Assembly: GCA_026710425.1 (NCBI GenBank) | Contig: JAPORB010000008.1 | Coordinates: 1-50,942, forward strand | Length of the DNA: 50,942 bases | Source of the DNA: Gammaproteobacteria bacterium | GTDB taxonomy: Bacteria > Pseudomonadota > Gammaproteobacteria > Pseudomonadales > Pseudohongiellaceae | Direction of reading: 5' to 3' | Shown: positions 11,645 to 20,646 of the stretch, in pieces | Position numbering within the stretch: the stretch's first letter is position 1 | How the letters are laid out: each line of letters starts with the position of its first letter | The notes under the pieces: generated by a model | What the model saw: the letters and a program-made list of their open reading frames with translations, nothing else | Told to the model about the DNA's origin: nothing | The model's database searches: none | Position numbers and translations under genes: made by a program

Positions 11645-12283
11645 ATGATCATGAATAGTCGTTTACGAACTTTATTGTTGCTGTTGTTGGTGATTCTGCT
11701 AAATGCCTGTGCCTCTTCGCAGCCAGAGAATATTACCGATGTTTGTGAAATTTTCGAGGACCGTCGCTCTTGGTATAGGGCTGCGCGTTCTACTGAGAAA
11801 CGCTGGGGGATACCCATCGCGGTCAACATGGCGTTCATCTATCAGGAGTCTAGCTTCCGGGCCAAAGTAAGACCCGAGCGGATGCGCATACTGTGGATAT
11901 TTCCTGGACCGCGACCATCCTCTGCCTTTGGCTTTTCCCAGGCACTGGATTCCACTTGGTCAGATTACCAGCGTCTTTCGGGTAATCGGAGAGCTTCCCG
12001 CAAGAATTTTGGCGATGCCATCGATTTTGTTGGTTGGTATAACGCTAATTCACGAAAGCAAAGTAAAATCGACGGAAACGATGCCCGCAATCTCTATCTT
12101 GCTTACCATGAGGGGAATAGTGGTTTTCAACGCGGAACCTATCGACGAAAAGCTTGGCTGCTTGATGCTGCTGCCAATGTACAAACAAACGCTGACCGTT
12201 TTAATAGGCAATTAGAAGGATGTCGAAAGAGTCTAAACAGGGGTTGGCCGATGCGAATTTTCTTAGCTTTGACTCCGTTCTGA
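11645..12283 (+). CDS. Lipoprotein with lytic transglycosylase (SLT) domain
   Basis: A 212-residue predicted outer-membrane or periplasmic lipoprotein. The signal peptide ends in the lipobox LLNAC with Cys22. The mature part resembles the SLT/goose-lysozyme fold: VNMAFIYQESSFRA with probable catalytic Glu68, SSAFGFSQALDSTWSDYQ as the AxGxxQ-type motif, and NLYLAYHEGNSGFQRGTY as the motif just before the end. It would cleave murein glycan strands to anhydromuropeptides. The start is well supported by AAGGAGG a few nucleotides before the ATG. It lies 54 nt after ligA and 60 nt before djlA in one direction. It is a short single-domain member; I do not assign it to a named Mlt protein. Confidence 0.85.
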   Translation: MIMNSRLRTLLLLLLVILLNACASSQPENITDVCEIFEDRRSWYRAARSTEKRWGIPIAVNMAFIYQESSFRAKVRPERMRILWIFPGPRPSSAFGFSQALDSTWSDYQRLSGNRRASRKNFGDAIDFVGWYNANSRKQSKIDGNDARNLYLAYHEGNSGFQRGTYRRKAWLLDAAANVQTNADRFNRQLEGCRKSLNRGWPMRIFLALTPF

Positions 12284-12343
12284 GCGGTATGTCAGCCTAA
12301 TTTCCAAAATGCAATTTAATCTGACAAAGGTTCGATAACTGAC

Positions 12344-13126
12344 ATGAGCTGGTGGGGAAAAGTGATCGGCGGTGGCCTGGGTTTCATGATGGGAGGTCCG
12401 GTTGGTGCAGTGATGGGTGCTGCATTTGGGCAATACTTTGATAGAGGGTTTAGTAGTATTCAACGTGATGAATCTCTGGGTTACGGGTCAACCGAGCGCG
12501 TACAGACAGTATTTTTCACCTCTGTATTTGCCATTATGGGGCATGTGGCAAAGTCTGATGGCCGGGTGACTGCTGACGAAATTGAAATTGCTCAGACTGT
12601 TATGCGACAGATGAATCTGTCCGACAATCAGCGTAAGGTCGCCATCAATCTTTTCAACGAGGGCAAAAAGGAGGGTTTTCCTGCTCAGGAAGTTCTGGCA
12701 CAGTTCAAGCAGGAATGTGGACGCAGGCGTAACCTGATTCGGATGTTTCTGGAAATCCAGATAGCCACGGCTTTTGCCGATGGAAATCTGCATCAACTGG
12801 AAAGGGGTGTACTGAGTTACATAGCGCAAGAGCTTAATTTTTCTCACGATGAGTTCAATGATCTGCTCAGCCGCATGAGCGGCCAGGCCCACTTCATTGA
12901 ACAAAACGCAGTGGAGGAAAAGTTACCTGCCGCCTATGAATTGCTCGGGGTGGATGCCAGTGCCGATATGCCCACGGTAAAGAAAGCTTATCGCCGCCAA
13001 ATGAATCAATATCATCCGGATAAATTGGTGGCCAAAGGACTTCCGGAAGAAATGATGGAAGTGGCGACTCGCAAAACCCAGGATATCAAAGCGGCTTACG
13101 AACTGATCAAAAGTCAGCGGAGTTGA
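12344..13126 (+). CDS. djlA: DjlA-like co-chaperone (TerB plus J domain)
   Basis: A 260-residue membrane-linked DnaJ-like protein that should stimulate DnaK ATPase. The N-terminus MSWWGKVIGGGLGFMMGGPVGAVMG is a Gly-rich membrane segment typical of DjlA. Residues about 55-180 form a TerB-like helical domain (FAIMGHVAKSDGRVT, then ATAFADGNLHQLER). The C-terminal J domain (about 195-260) starts AAYELLGVDAS and has the HPD motif at about 224-226 in NQYHPDKL. Length and domain order match E. coli DjlA (271 residues). It is the last gene of the plus-strand zipA-ligA series and faces the CDF transporter gene, with only 4 nt between stop codons. Confidence 0.93.
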   Translation: MSWWGKVIGGGLGFMMGGPVGAVMGAAFGQYFDRGFSSIQRDESLGYGSTERVQTVFFTSVFAIMGHVAKSDGRVTADEIEIAQTVMRQMNLSDNQRKVAINLFNEGKKEGFPAQEVLAQFKQECGRRRNLIRMFLEIQIATAFADGNLHQLERGVLSYIAQELNFSHDEFNDLLSRMSGQAHFIEQNAVEEKLPAAYELLGVDASADMPTVKKAYRRQMNQYHPDKLVAKGLPEEMMEVATRKTQDIKAAYELIKSQRS

Positions 13127-13130
13127 TCAT

Positions 13131-14297
13131 TCATTGGTGCCGGATCAGGCTTACCTCAGCCAGCTTACCCAGAATTTTAATACTGACAATGTGCTCAACC
13201 TGGCCCAGGGCCGCTTCAAGTGCCGCAGTATCAACCGCTGAAACGCCGGATTGAGTCAGCGTTACTTCTGCCTCAATTCCTTGCTCAAGATAGTGAAGTA
13301 TAATACTGTCGATATCCTCTGAATTCACTAAACCAGCGCAGGATGATCTGATGGCATCAATCATTACTTGCCGGGGTGGAAAATGTGAGGGATGCACACT
13401 TCTTCCAGCATGTTCATCATCAGTGTCCTCGGGTTCAATCTGGACACTAACCTCAGCAATCTCACTGAAGTTACCGGTAAGTGTATGACTGACTATCTCA
13501 CCCAGCTGATGTCCTTCCGAAACTGTGATTCGCGGTTCCACCACCAGTTGCAATACCAGAATAATCCTGCCGCCAGATGGTAGCGACTGCAAAGAACTGA
13601 TGCTCAGTATTCCCTTAACACCAAGAATGGTGTTTTCGATCTGTCTACGCCGTTGGATCGGAATAGTCGTTTCTATCAGTTCTCTGAGGCTGTCCATACA
13701 CAATCCCCATCCCATTCTGGCAATGATCAGGGTAACAATGAAAGCTGCTACAGTATCCATCCAGGTATATCCCTGCCGGGCAGCCAGAAGGCCGACTAGC
13801 ACTACAACCGAGGAAATCGCATCGGTTCGGCTGTGCCAGGCATTGGCCTTAAGCAGACTACTATCAATCCTCGTTGCTACGCTCATGGTATAGCGATAAA
13901 TCCATTCCTTGGAGGCGACAGAGACTAAAGCGATGATCAGACCTGCGGCTGCCGGGACAGGCAAGGTGCTAATTCTCTGCAAACGCATAATGCTGTCATA
14001 CAGCAAGATCCCTGCGATTGTGAAGATGAGCATGCCAATGGCGACCATACCCATGGTTTCAAGACGGCTGTGCCTATGAGGATGTTTACCTTTGGCGTGA
14101 GGGTCAGCTGTCTGAGTAATGACCAGTACAAAGATATCTGTTATGGCATCGCTGAGGGAATGAATACCATCAACGATCAAAGCAAAAGACTGAGTCAGAG
14201 CACCACCAGTTAGCTTGGTGAGACCTAAAAACAGGTCCAGGACCATCCCAACAACCGTAACCCGCAGAGCCTGTGATTGAACCGAAGCTTTGGACAT
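13131..14297 (-). CDS. Cation diffusion facilitator family metal transporter
   Basis: An inner-membrane antiporter exporting divalent metals such as Zn, Fe or Mn in exchange for protons. The CDF signature is present in membrane helix 2 (ALIVDGIHSLSDAITDIF, with the metal-site His and Asp residues) and again in helix 5 (NAWHSRTDAISS). A His-rich stretch (HAKGKHPHRHSRLE) sits in the helix 2-3 region. Six membrane helices are followed by the cytosolic dimerisation domain (about 205-290). The protein is 388 residues, longer than FieF (about 300), because of roughly 95 extra C-terminal residues with a second small alpha/beta unit. Substrate cannot be read from sequence. It is convergent with djlA. 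Confidence 0.92.
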   Translation of the reverse strand: MSKASVQSQALRVTVVGMVLDLFLGLTKLTGGALTQSFALIVDGIHSLSDAITDIFVLVITQTADPHAKGKHPHRHSRLETMGMVAIGMLIFTIAGILLYDSIMRLQRISTLPVPAAAGLIIALVSVASKEWIYRYTMSVATRIDSSLLKANAWHSRTDAISSVVVLVGLLAARQGYTWMDTVAAFIVTLIIARMGWGLCMDSLRELIETTIPIQRRRQIENTILGVKGILSISSLQSLPSGGRIILVLQLVVEPRITVSEGHQLGEIVSHTLTGNFSEIAEVSVQIEPEDTDDEHAGRSVHPSHFPPRQVMIDAIRSSCAGLVNSEDIDSIILHYLEQGIEAEVTLTQSGVSAVDTAALEAALGQVEHIVSIKILGKLAEVSLIRHQ

Positions 14298-14727
14298 GGT
14301 TGAAGAAGACTGTATAAATCACCAATGTAACGTTAGAAAATCAGCTGAGGATGAATGTATCTAATAGTTGATCGACTGTCCGGCATTGGCTGGCATGAGA
14401 TTATTTGCAAAGGCGATACAGTTGTGACGACAAGGGCGGAACAAGCGATCGCCAGAACTGACCAGCAGCAACAAGTACCCATAAGAAAAAAGCCCAACAA
14501 GCAACGCTGTTGGGCTCAAGTTACAATCAAGGGAGAGATAAATGAAACAAAACCCACAATTTGTATTGCCATCTACCTTCACTAATTAAGACTGTGGTTG
14601 GGGCAGGAAGTTCCCAACTTGCTCCAAAAATTTGAAAAAAGTTTCATCCACCACATTAAACAGGACATTTTCTACTCAAAAAAAAATTGGTCAAGGCCGA
14701 TCAAAACTACTCATCTCATTGATTTAT
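14298..14727. other. Intergenic region between CDF and M16C protease genes
   Basis: About 430 bases. It holds the minus-strand terminator at 14485-14516 and must contain the CDF gene's promoter. The largest frame is 76 codons and overlaps the terminator, so I do not call a gene. A 15-codon frame with a GGGAGAG site (14542-14589, plus strand) is probably chance. Confidence 0.4.
14485..14516 (-). terminator. Rho-independent terminator after the M16C protease gene
   Basis: On the minus strand there is a perfect 9-bp stem (AGCCCAACA at 14491-14499 pairing with TGTTGGGCT at 14508-14516), an 8-nt loop, and a run of six T followed by CTTAT. It lies about 210 nt downstream of the PreP-like gene and upstream of the CDF gene, so it should separate these two minus-strand genes. 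Confidence 0.8.
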
Positions 14728-17706
14728 CTATATATTGTTTGTCTCAAGATGTTCCACTTTGAGAGTTTTGACGGACTCCTTGTCCGTAATGATTCCCATA
14801 CTGGCGATGGTTGGGTCAAAATAAGTTTCTGCTACTCGCTGTAAGTCCTTCATGGTGGTACCCAGCACTCTCTGACGAAAAGCCATGCGCTGGCCCAGTG
14901 TTCGACCACATATGTAGTTGTAAAATGCCTGTCTGGCTTCACCGGCAGGGGATGAGGATTTGTCCATGGCTGCAATCACGCCAAGAATGGCTTCCTCCAG
15001 GCGATAATCTGGATGACTGGTCTCCAATAGCCACTCAATGGAGCGATCGAAATCTGACAAAGTTTCGGCAAGCCTTGGGTCACGGTAGGAGTAAAAACGG
15101 AAAGAGGCTGAATTGGAATCCTGAACGGCCCCGCCGCCGTAGGCACCTCCTTGCTCACGGATGGCCGTATGCAAAAATCCGTTTCGCAAAAAACCTGCCA
15201 TTACATGCAAAACTGCATTGTCCGGGTGAGAGGCAGGAACGGTGGGGTAGGCTTTAGCGCAAAAATTTACCTGAGTGGCAGTGGACCAGGCTTCTCGTGT
15301 TTGCTCCCTGATTTCGGCCAGCGTAAAAGGATCGATCTCATCTGTTACTAGTGGAGTTTGTTCCCAGCAATGCTCAATATCGTCCAGCATGGTATGTTGT
15401 GCACTGGCCTCGCCAATCAGAAGAAACCGTATTGGTGCCTGTATAATTTTTGCATGAATGTTCTGCATCTTTTCCAGCAGTTCGCGGCGAGCTTCGTCTG
15501 ATTGCATGCTGTCGCGCAGAGTTTTCAATCGCTTGATACCCAATAGTCCTCCAGATTCATGTCGAAGTTGCGCAGCCGGACTCATTCTGCTGGAAGCCAA
15601 GCTCATTGCCAAGCTATGTCCGCTACCGGTAATGCTGTTCTCTTTTCTTGCACAAATCTGTTCCACTAGATCTGCCAAACGATGTTGCTCATCAAACCGT
15701 ACAGCCCGAAAGCTGTCAGACAGCAGTTCAGTGAGTTGGCGGTGGTTGCGGGTGAGGGAACTTGAGGAAAAACTGACTAGAGCCTTGATCATCTGCTCGT
15801 CATCGCTGTTGCTGCGTACGGAGGAAAAGCAGCTGACCCCTCCGCTGACCATAGCCTGTCTGGTTTGAATCTCGGCATAGCCTTTATCGCCAATACCAAA
15901 CTCTGGCAGACAGCTGGTGTATAAGGGCAGGATCTCCAGCAGATCTGGTTCGAGTGCTGGCATTTCCAACACTAATTGTTGATAACTCAAACCATTGGTT
16001 CCTTGTGCATAAAAACCAAGGTATGCACCAGAGGCATTGAGCGTGAAGTCCTCACGTTCCGGTTCGGTCAGCTCCGCCGGTACATCGTCCAGCCCAACTT
16101 TGGGTAGGACATCAGGATCATCTTGCTGGGCCTGACGTTCTGCCAGAGCTCGGGAGCGGGCCACGATTTCCTCAATCTGGGGGGGATTCAAGTTAGCCTT
16201 GATTTGGGACAATTGTTCCTTTTCTGCCATCACCTTTTTACTTGCCAGTTCCGTGTCCGGTCTGAGAGTCAGGGTGATCCGATGTGGGTTGTTGAGCAGC
16301 AGGGATTGCACCAGTTCAGGTATGAATTGAGGGTTCTGTATTTCCTGTCTCAGTTTTTCCAGTACCGGATCAATGTTTAATAACTCGATGGGGTCACCCC
16401 GGTGCAAAGCAGTTGAAAGTCCAGTCAGAATCAGTTGAAGACCATATGGGTAGCTGTCTCCGGAGATTTCTCGTTGATTAAGTTCCAACTGATGCAGGGC
16501 CGCCTCCACTTGCTCCTGTTGAATGCCTTCTGCAACCAGTTTGCCTAGGGTATCAAGAATCAGGCTCTCGACAGGCCTCGTAGCATCAGTGTTACAGCCT
16601 TCCAGACCAGCCATGAAAGTCATCTCGCGATTGGAGTCTTCCAGTCCACACATTGGTGAGGGAGATTGCCCCAAGTCAGAAGTTTCCAGTGCGAATAGCA
16701 AAGCTGATGCGCTATTTTCCAACAATACACTGGATAGTAGCTGGGCCCGATACAACTGGGTCAAATCAGTGCTTTTGCCCAGAAGCCAGCCGACCACCAC
16801 ATGAGTCTTTTTGTCAGCGGGTTCTTCAGCTGCATAGAATTCCTCAACCTGTCCAGGTGCTTGGTATCTCTTCTCATCATCAACTCGAATATCATTATCC
16901 AGCCGAGAAAATTTTGAGAGGGCCAGCTTCTCAAGACAATGGTGGTGTTGATTGGCATCAATATCGCCAAAAGTCATAAAAACCGAATTGCTGGGATGAT
17001 AATGAGTACGGTAAAACTCTAACAGCTGCTCATAACTCAATTTTGGAATGTCTGTCGGCTCGCCACCACTGTTGTAATGATAGGTTGTGCTTGGAAACAG
17101 GTGTTTGGTCATCATTTGCCATAGAACGCTATTGGTGGAGCTCATGGCCCCCTTCATTTCGTTATAGACAACTCCCTTGTACTGGAGGTCTGTTTCCGGG
17201 TTTTCAGCCTCGGCAAATTCGAGCCGGTGACCTTCCTGAGCGAAATCAAGTTCATGCAGGCGTGAGAAGAATGCTGCATCAAGATATACACCTAGAAGGT
17301 TGGCAAAGTCCTTGCGGTTCTTACTGGCGAATGGGTAAGCGGTCCAGTCTGAAGAGGTGAAGGCATTCATAAAGGTATTCAGTGACCGCCTGATCATCAT
17401 AAAGAAGGGGTCTCTGACCGGAAATTTCTCGCTGCCGCACAGTGCCGTATGTTCCAGAATGTGGGCCACACCTGTTGAGTCCATCGGCATGGTCCGAAAG
17501 GCCACCAGAAAAACATTTTCTGGGCTGTCGCTACGCAGGTGATAGTGCATGGCACCGGTAGCACGGTGTTCATATTCCTCAACAGTAATATTGAGTGATG
17601 GGATATGTTCACAGCGATGACTTATGAAAGCCGGATGTACCTCTTCGGGCATCGGTACTGTGAGATGTCCGGCATCAATACTAACGCCAGTGTCGGTTAT
17701 GGTCAT
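14728..17706 (-). CDS. PreP-like M16C zinc metallopeptidase
   Basis: A large 992-residue insulinase-superfamily protease of the M16C (presequence protease) group, which degrades unfolded peptides inside a closed chamber formed by two homologous halves. The inverted zinc motif HxxEH is HILEH at about residues 82-86, followed by TALCGSEKFPVRDPFF, a hallmark of the PreP/Cym1 group. The distal zinc ligand is in VVYNEMKGAMSS near residue 185. The C-terminal half lacks a zinc site as expected and contains REQGGAYGGGAVQDS and the SYRDPRLAETL block. AGGAAA upstream of the ATG at 17706 supports the start. There is no signal peptide, so it is probably cytoplasmic. A terminator lies downstream at 14485-14516. 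A housekeeping role in peptide clearance is inferred. Confidence 0.93.
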   Translation of the reverse strand: MTITDTGVSIDAGHLTVPMPEEVHPAFISHRCEHIPSLNITVEEYEHRATGAMHYHLRSDSPENVFLVAFRTMPMDSTGVAHILEHTALCGSEKFPVRDPFFMMIRRSLNTFMNAFTSSDWTAYPFASKNRKDFANLLGVYLDAAFFSRLHELDFAQEGHRLEFAEAENPETDLQYKGVVYNEMKGAMSSTNSVLWQMMTKHLFPSTTYHYNSGGEPTDIPKLSYEQLLEFYRTHYHPSNSVFMTFGDIDANQHHHCLEKLALSKFSRLDNDIRVDDEKRYQAPGQVEEFYAAEEPADKKTHVVVGWLLGKSTDLTQLYRAQLLSSVLLENSASALLFALETSDLGQSPSPMCGLEDSNREMTFMAGLEGCNTDATRPVESLILDTLGKLVAEGIQQEQVEAALHQLELNQREISGDSYPYGLQLILTGLSTALHRGDPIELLNIDPVLEKLRQEIQNPQFIPELVQSLLLNNPHRITLTLRPDTELASKKVMAEKEQLSQIKANLNPPQIEEIVARSRALAERQAQQDDPDVLPKVGLDDVPAELTEPEREDFTLNASGAYLGFYAQGTNGLSYQQLVLEMPALEPDLLEILPLYTSCLPEFGIGDKGYAEIQTRQAMVSGGVSCFSSVRSNSDDEQMIKALVSFSSSSLTRNHRQLTELLSDSFRAVRFDEQHRLADLVEQICARKENSITGSGHSLAMSLASSRMSPAAQLRHESGGLLGIKRLKTLRDSMQSDEARRELLEKMQNIHAKIIQAPIRFLLIGEASAQHTMLDDIEHCWEQTPLVTDEIDPFTLAEIREQTREAWSTATQVNFCAKAYPTVPASHPDNAVLHVMAGFLRNGFLHTAIREQGGAYGGGAVQDSNSASFRFYSYRDPRLAETLSDFDRSIEWLLETSHPDYRLEEAILGVIAAMDKSSSPAGEARQAFYNYICGRTLGQRMAFRQRVLGTTMKDLQRVAETYFDPTIASMGIITDKESVKTLKVEHLETNNI

Positions 17707-17904
17707 GGTGTCTGGTTTTCCTGTTAGTTTTCCAAATTTATATTTGTTAAGGCCAAATTAGCTGTAAATTTATTGAGAGTTAACTGCATACAGCCCAATA
17801 GAGCTAGGTTAAGATTTGTCTTTGGTTATGTCTTGTATACTTCGCATTGCGCGCAAGTTGCTTGAGGACATTCTCTGTTCAGTCTTGTTATCAATATATT
17901 TCAT

Positions 17905-18798
17905 TTAGGGTTCTTGTATGAGAGCTCCTGCTGTTGAGCCCCACATGTCTTGTCGTGATGTAGTATCACCCGGTGGTATTTCCAGACTAATTCGACCTAG
18001 TTTACCGGTGCGGTAATCATTAAGTAATGCTTCGGCTGTTCTGTGCCAGTCTACTGTCCCAGACTTGCCTTTGGCACCGATGTTGGTGGCGATTAAAGTC
18101 ATCAGCTGTTCCGTCGATTCAGGTATGTTCGGGAGATTATAGCGTGTAACGAGAGTTTGTTTATTCAGTGCCAGCAGTAATTCTGCTGCGGACCACCCCA
18201 GATCGGTTATGTCCAGTGCAGTTTGCCGTATGGCACCAGTCATTGCCAGACACAGGGCGGTACGCTGATCTTGCAGATTAGGCCATAGCATTCCCGGGCT
18301 ATCAATCAGGCTCCACAGCTGACTCAGTCGAACTCGTTGCTGGCCCTGAGTGATAGCAGGTTCATTGCCAGTTTTTGCCGATTTGCGGCCTACAAGGGCA
18401 TTAAGCAGTGTCGACTTTCCCGCATTGGGAATGCCCAGGATCAGGCACAGTCGGTCTCGGTTGAAACTGCCATTAGAGACCGTGCAGAATGATTGTAATG
18501 CCTCTATCACAATACTTTTAATGTGTTGCTTGTCCTGGCCGGTGATTAGACACAGTTGAGACGGTGAAGTTGTAAAATAATTCTTCCACTGTTCTGTTAC
18601 AACTTGCTCCGCCAGATCCGATTTGTTCAGGATGCGAAGTCTAGGGTAGCCACTAGCCAGTTTGGCGAGTAGCGGGTTGCTGCTGGCAGCCGGAATCCGG
18701 GCATCAAGTACCTCAATAATGACTTGAATGGAACCAAGGGTTTTGACCAGCTCTCTGCGAGCCTTGTGCATATGACCTGGGTACCAATTAATGTTCAT
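17905..18798 (-). CDS. ylqF: Ribosome biogenesis GTPase YlqF/RbgA family
   Basis: A circularly permuted GTPase implicated in large ribosomal subunit assembly. The 297 residues open with NINWYPGHMHKARREL, diagnostic for this family. The G motifs appear in permuted order: NKSDLAE (G4) near residue 58, then GIPNAGKSTLLNAL (G1, P-loop) near 122, then DSPGM (G3) near 166. The variable C-terminal domain is short and acid-poor, as in gammaproteobacterial members. DARIPAASSNP near residue 33 is another family mark. It is divergent from bolA with about 80 nt between starts, and 198 nt upstream of the M16C protease gene on the same strand. Confidence 0.95.
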   Translation of the reverse strand: MNINWYPGHMHKARRELVKTLGSIQVIIEVLDARIPAASSNPLLAKLASGYPRLRILNKSDLAEQVVTEQWKNYFTTSPSQLCLITGQDKQHIKSIVIEALQSFCTVSNGSFNRDRLCLILGIPNAGKSTLLNALVGRKSAKTGNEPAITQGQQRVRLSQLWSLIDSPGMLWPNLQDQRTALCLAMTGAIRQTALDITDLGWSAAELLLALNKQTLVTRYNLPNIPESTEQLMTLIATNIGAKGKSGTVDWHRTAEALLNDYRTGKLGRISLEIPPGDTTSRQDMWGSTAGALIQEP

Positions 18799-18880
18799 GA
18801 TATTTGTATCGGCAATGGCTGACGGTTTCAGTATAATCTGGATGTATTTATGGTCGAACGAAATGACAGGAGGTTGTCAA

Positions 18881-19204
18881 ATGTCAGTCGCAGAGGTGAT
18901 TCGAAAGAAAATCACGGAGGATTTTGCTCCATCGGTGCTTGAAGTTGAAAACGAGAGCCATCGCCACAGCGGGCCAGCCACCGAGTCTCACTTCAAGCTT
19001 ACCGTTGTAGCCGAGGCTTTCATTGGTCTGTCCCGAGTAAAGCGCCACCAGGCGGTTTACGGGCTGCTGAAAGAACAGTTGCAAAATGGCGTGCATGCAC
19101 TTGCACTTCACCTATATGAACCGGCGGAATGGGCATCAATTCAAGGCCCTCCTGAGTCACCAAATTGCAGGGGTGGTAGCAAGGCGGAATCCAATCATAA
19201 CTGA
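18881..19204 (+). CDS. bolA: BolA family protein
   Basis: A 107-residue BolA-like protein. These partner with monothiol glutaredoxins in Fe-S cluster handling and, in E. coli, influence cell shape under stress. Diagnostic blocks are LEVENESHRHSGPATESHFKLTVV, with the conserved His residues, and FIGLSRVKRHQAVYGLLKEQL, the class II KH-like helix with the RHQxVY signature. The start at 18881 is fixed by AGGAGG at 18868-18873, 7 nt upstream, so a longer frame running back to 18791 is not used. It is divergent from ylqF. The C-terminal tail beyond the fold (PPESPNCRGGSKAESNHN) is low complexity. Confidence 0.95.
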   Translation: MSVAEVIRKKITEDFAPSVLEVENESHRHSGPATESHFKLTVVAEAFIGLSRVKRHQAVYGLLKEQLQNGVHALALHLYEPAEWASIQGPPESPNCRGGSKAESNHN

Positions 19205-19779
19205 TCTCACCCCAAAATTTTGACGTATATAATCAGAATTGCCTAAAACTAAATGAAACTTAGCCGACAACCCGTGTCCAAATCATGTTTTTCAGTTACT
19301 TGTGATCCTAAGTTCAGATGTCCTGACCTTATGTATTTTCTTTCTGCTGACGTCATGACAGCTTCAAGCCGAATTTCGTCTATCTTCAGGCAGCCAGTAA
19401 GCTATGTGGAGCAAGATCGCCATTAGAGAAACTGTCATGGTAAATTAGCAGGAATTAGCAATGTTAACATCTGCAAAAATCTCAGTAATCATTCATAAAT
19501 ATATGATATTTAAGTAAGTATTCAGAATTTCACTGCTGTCGAGCAACTATTGAGGTCAGGACATCTGAAGTTAAAAAAGTCCATCAACGCTCCGCTGATT
19601 TATTTCAGTTCTTCATCAAGAGTTGACCTAGATCAAACTTTGCTACTTTGAATGAAAAGTTGGTTGATGATGGTAAAAAACATCAATTATCGTCGGTCTA
19701 CTTCAAATCAAATGGTAAGCCGATCTGTACACAATGAGTGGTACCAGGGCGATTATACTGGCCGGGAAAAATTGAACTG
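19205..19779. other. Intergenic region between bolA and the Bax-like gene
   Basis: About 575 AT-rich bases without a credible gene. It contains a 263-bp segment bounded by inverted repeats (19310-19572), described separately. The remaining part before 19780 should hold the promoter of the Bax-like gene; no strong consensus stands out. Confidence 0.45.
19310..19572. repeat. Segment bounded by 22-bp inverted repeats
   Basis: The ends are 19310-19331 and 19551-19572. They are reverse complements at 20 of 22 positions, with an identical 17-bp core TTCAGATGTCCTGACCT. Inside lies a second, shorter inverted pair, CATGACAG (in 19350-19365) and CTGTCATG (near 19431-19438). About 220 bases separate the outer arms and no frame of note lies between. 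No target duplication is visible. The layout suggests a MITE-like element or a large cruciform-forming palindrome; neither is established. Confidence 0.6.
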
Positions 19780-20631
19780 ATGTATAAGACCAACCCTGAC
19801 ATTGAGGGAGTAAAAGCAGGCATAGCGACCCCGATGCTAATGCTGGCAGCCTTGAGTGTTGGGTCTTTAATAGTAGTTTTTGCCATTACCCTGCTAACAT
19901 TTCCTGCCGAGCCTGCTTCGGCAAATTTGAGTGGAGGCTTGGATCTCGAACTTGAGCCTATCTCACTATTTCCAGATTTTTCCTCAATTCAGGATGTGGA
20001 ATCGAAAAAGCAACGCTTTTTTGATTATTTGGAAGGTTTTGTGGTTGCTGAAAACAAGGCTATCGCGGCAAGTCGCACCGAACTCCTACCCTATGCTGAA
20101 ATTGTCAGCAAAGGCTATCCTCTAAGTGAGCAAGAGCGGCAATGGGTTGATCAATTGGCGAATATCTATCGGATTGATACCTCCGGTCTGGAAGGGGCTG
20201 AAATCGTTGCGGAACTTCTTTTAAGGGTGGATATAATTCCAGTATCACTAGTGTTGGCTCAAGCTGCCAATGAATCGGCCTGGGGAACCTCACGATTTGT
20301 CTTGGAAGGTAATAACATTTTTGGCGAGTGGTGCTTTGAGCCAGGTTGCGGGATGGTTCCTCTGCATCGACATCCAGGAGATAATCACGAAGTTCAGCAT
20401 TTTGACTCCATAGATCAATCCATAGAATCCTATTTTTTGAATATCAATACTCACCGTTCCTATCGCTACCTGCGGGATTTACGAGCCGAGATACGGGTGG
20501 AAGGTGGTGAGCCTGATCCCATGCTACTTGCAACCGGGCTCAGACGCTACTCACAGCGGGGTGATGATTATGTTGACGAAGTACAAACCATCATTCTGCA
20601 AAACGACCTGATCGATCGGGATCGTGGCTAG
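19780..20631 (+). CDS. bax: Bax-like glucosaminidase-domain protein
   Basis: A 283-residue protein resembling E. coli Bax, of the endo-beta-N-acetylglucosaminidase fold that acts on peptidoglycan. An N-terminal membrane anchor or signal (about 20-45, MLMLAALSVGSLIVVFAITLL) points to the periplasm. The catalytic region begins at about 155 with LAQAANESAWGTSRF, where Glu165 is the likely acid, followed by GNNIFGEWCFEPGCGMVP, typical of Bax. The end of the domain has the SYFLNINTHRSYRYLRDLR block. I used the ATG at 19780; the frame is open to a GTG at 19738. It is convergent with the polysaccharide deacetylase gene, 15 nt away. Confidence 0.9.
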   Translation: MYKTNPDIEGVKAGIATPMLMLAALSVGSLIVVFAITLLTFPAEPASANLSGGLDLELEPISLFPDFSSIQDVESKKQRFFDYLEGFVVAENKAIAASRTELLPYAEIVSKGYPLSEQERQWVDQLANIYRIDTSGLEGAEIVAELLLRVDIIPVSLVLAQAANESAWGTSRFVLEGNNIFGEWCFEPGCGMVPLHRHPGDNHEVQHFDSIDQSIESYFLNINTHRSYRYLRDLRAEIRVEGGEPDPMLLATGLRRYSQRGDDYVDEVQTIILQNDLIDRDRG

Positions 20632-20646
20632 ATTTTTAAAATCATC

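Noticed and set aside
18791-18880. Longer N-terminus for BolA
   Set aside because: The AGGAGG directly before 18881 and the family start place the true start at 18881.
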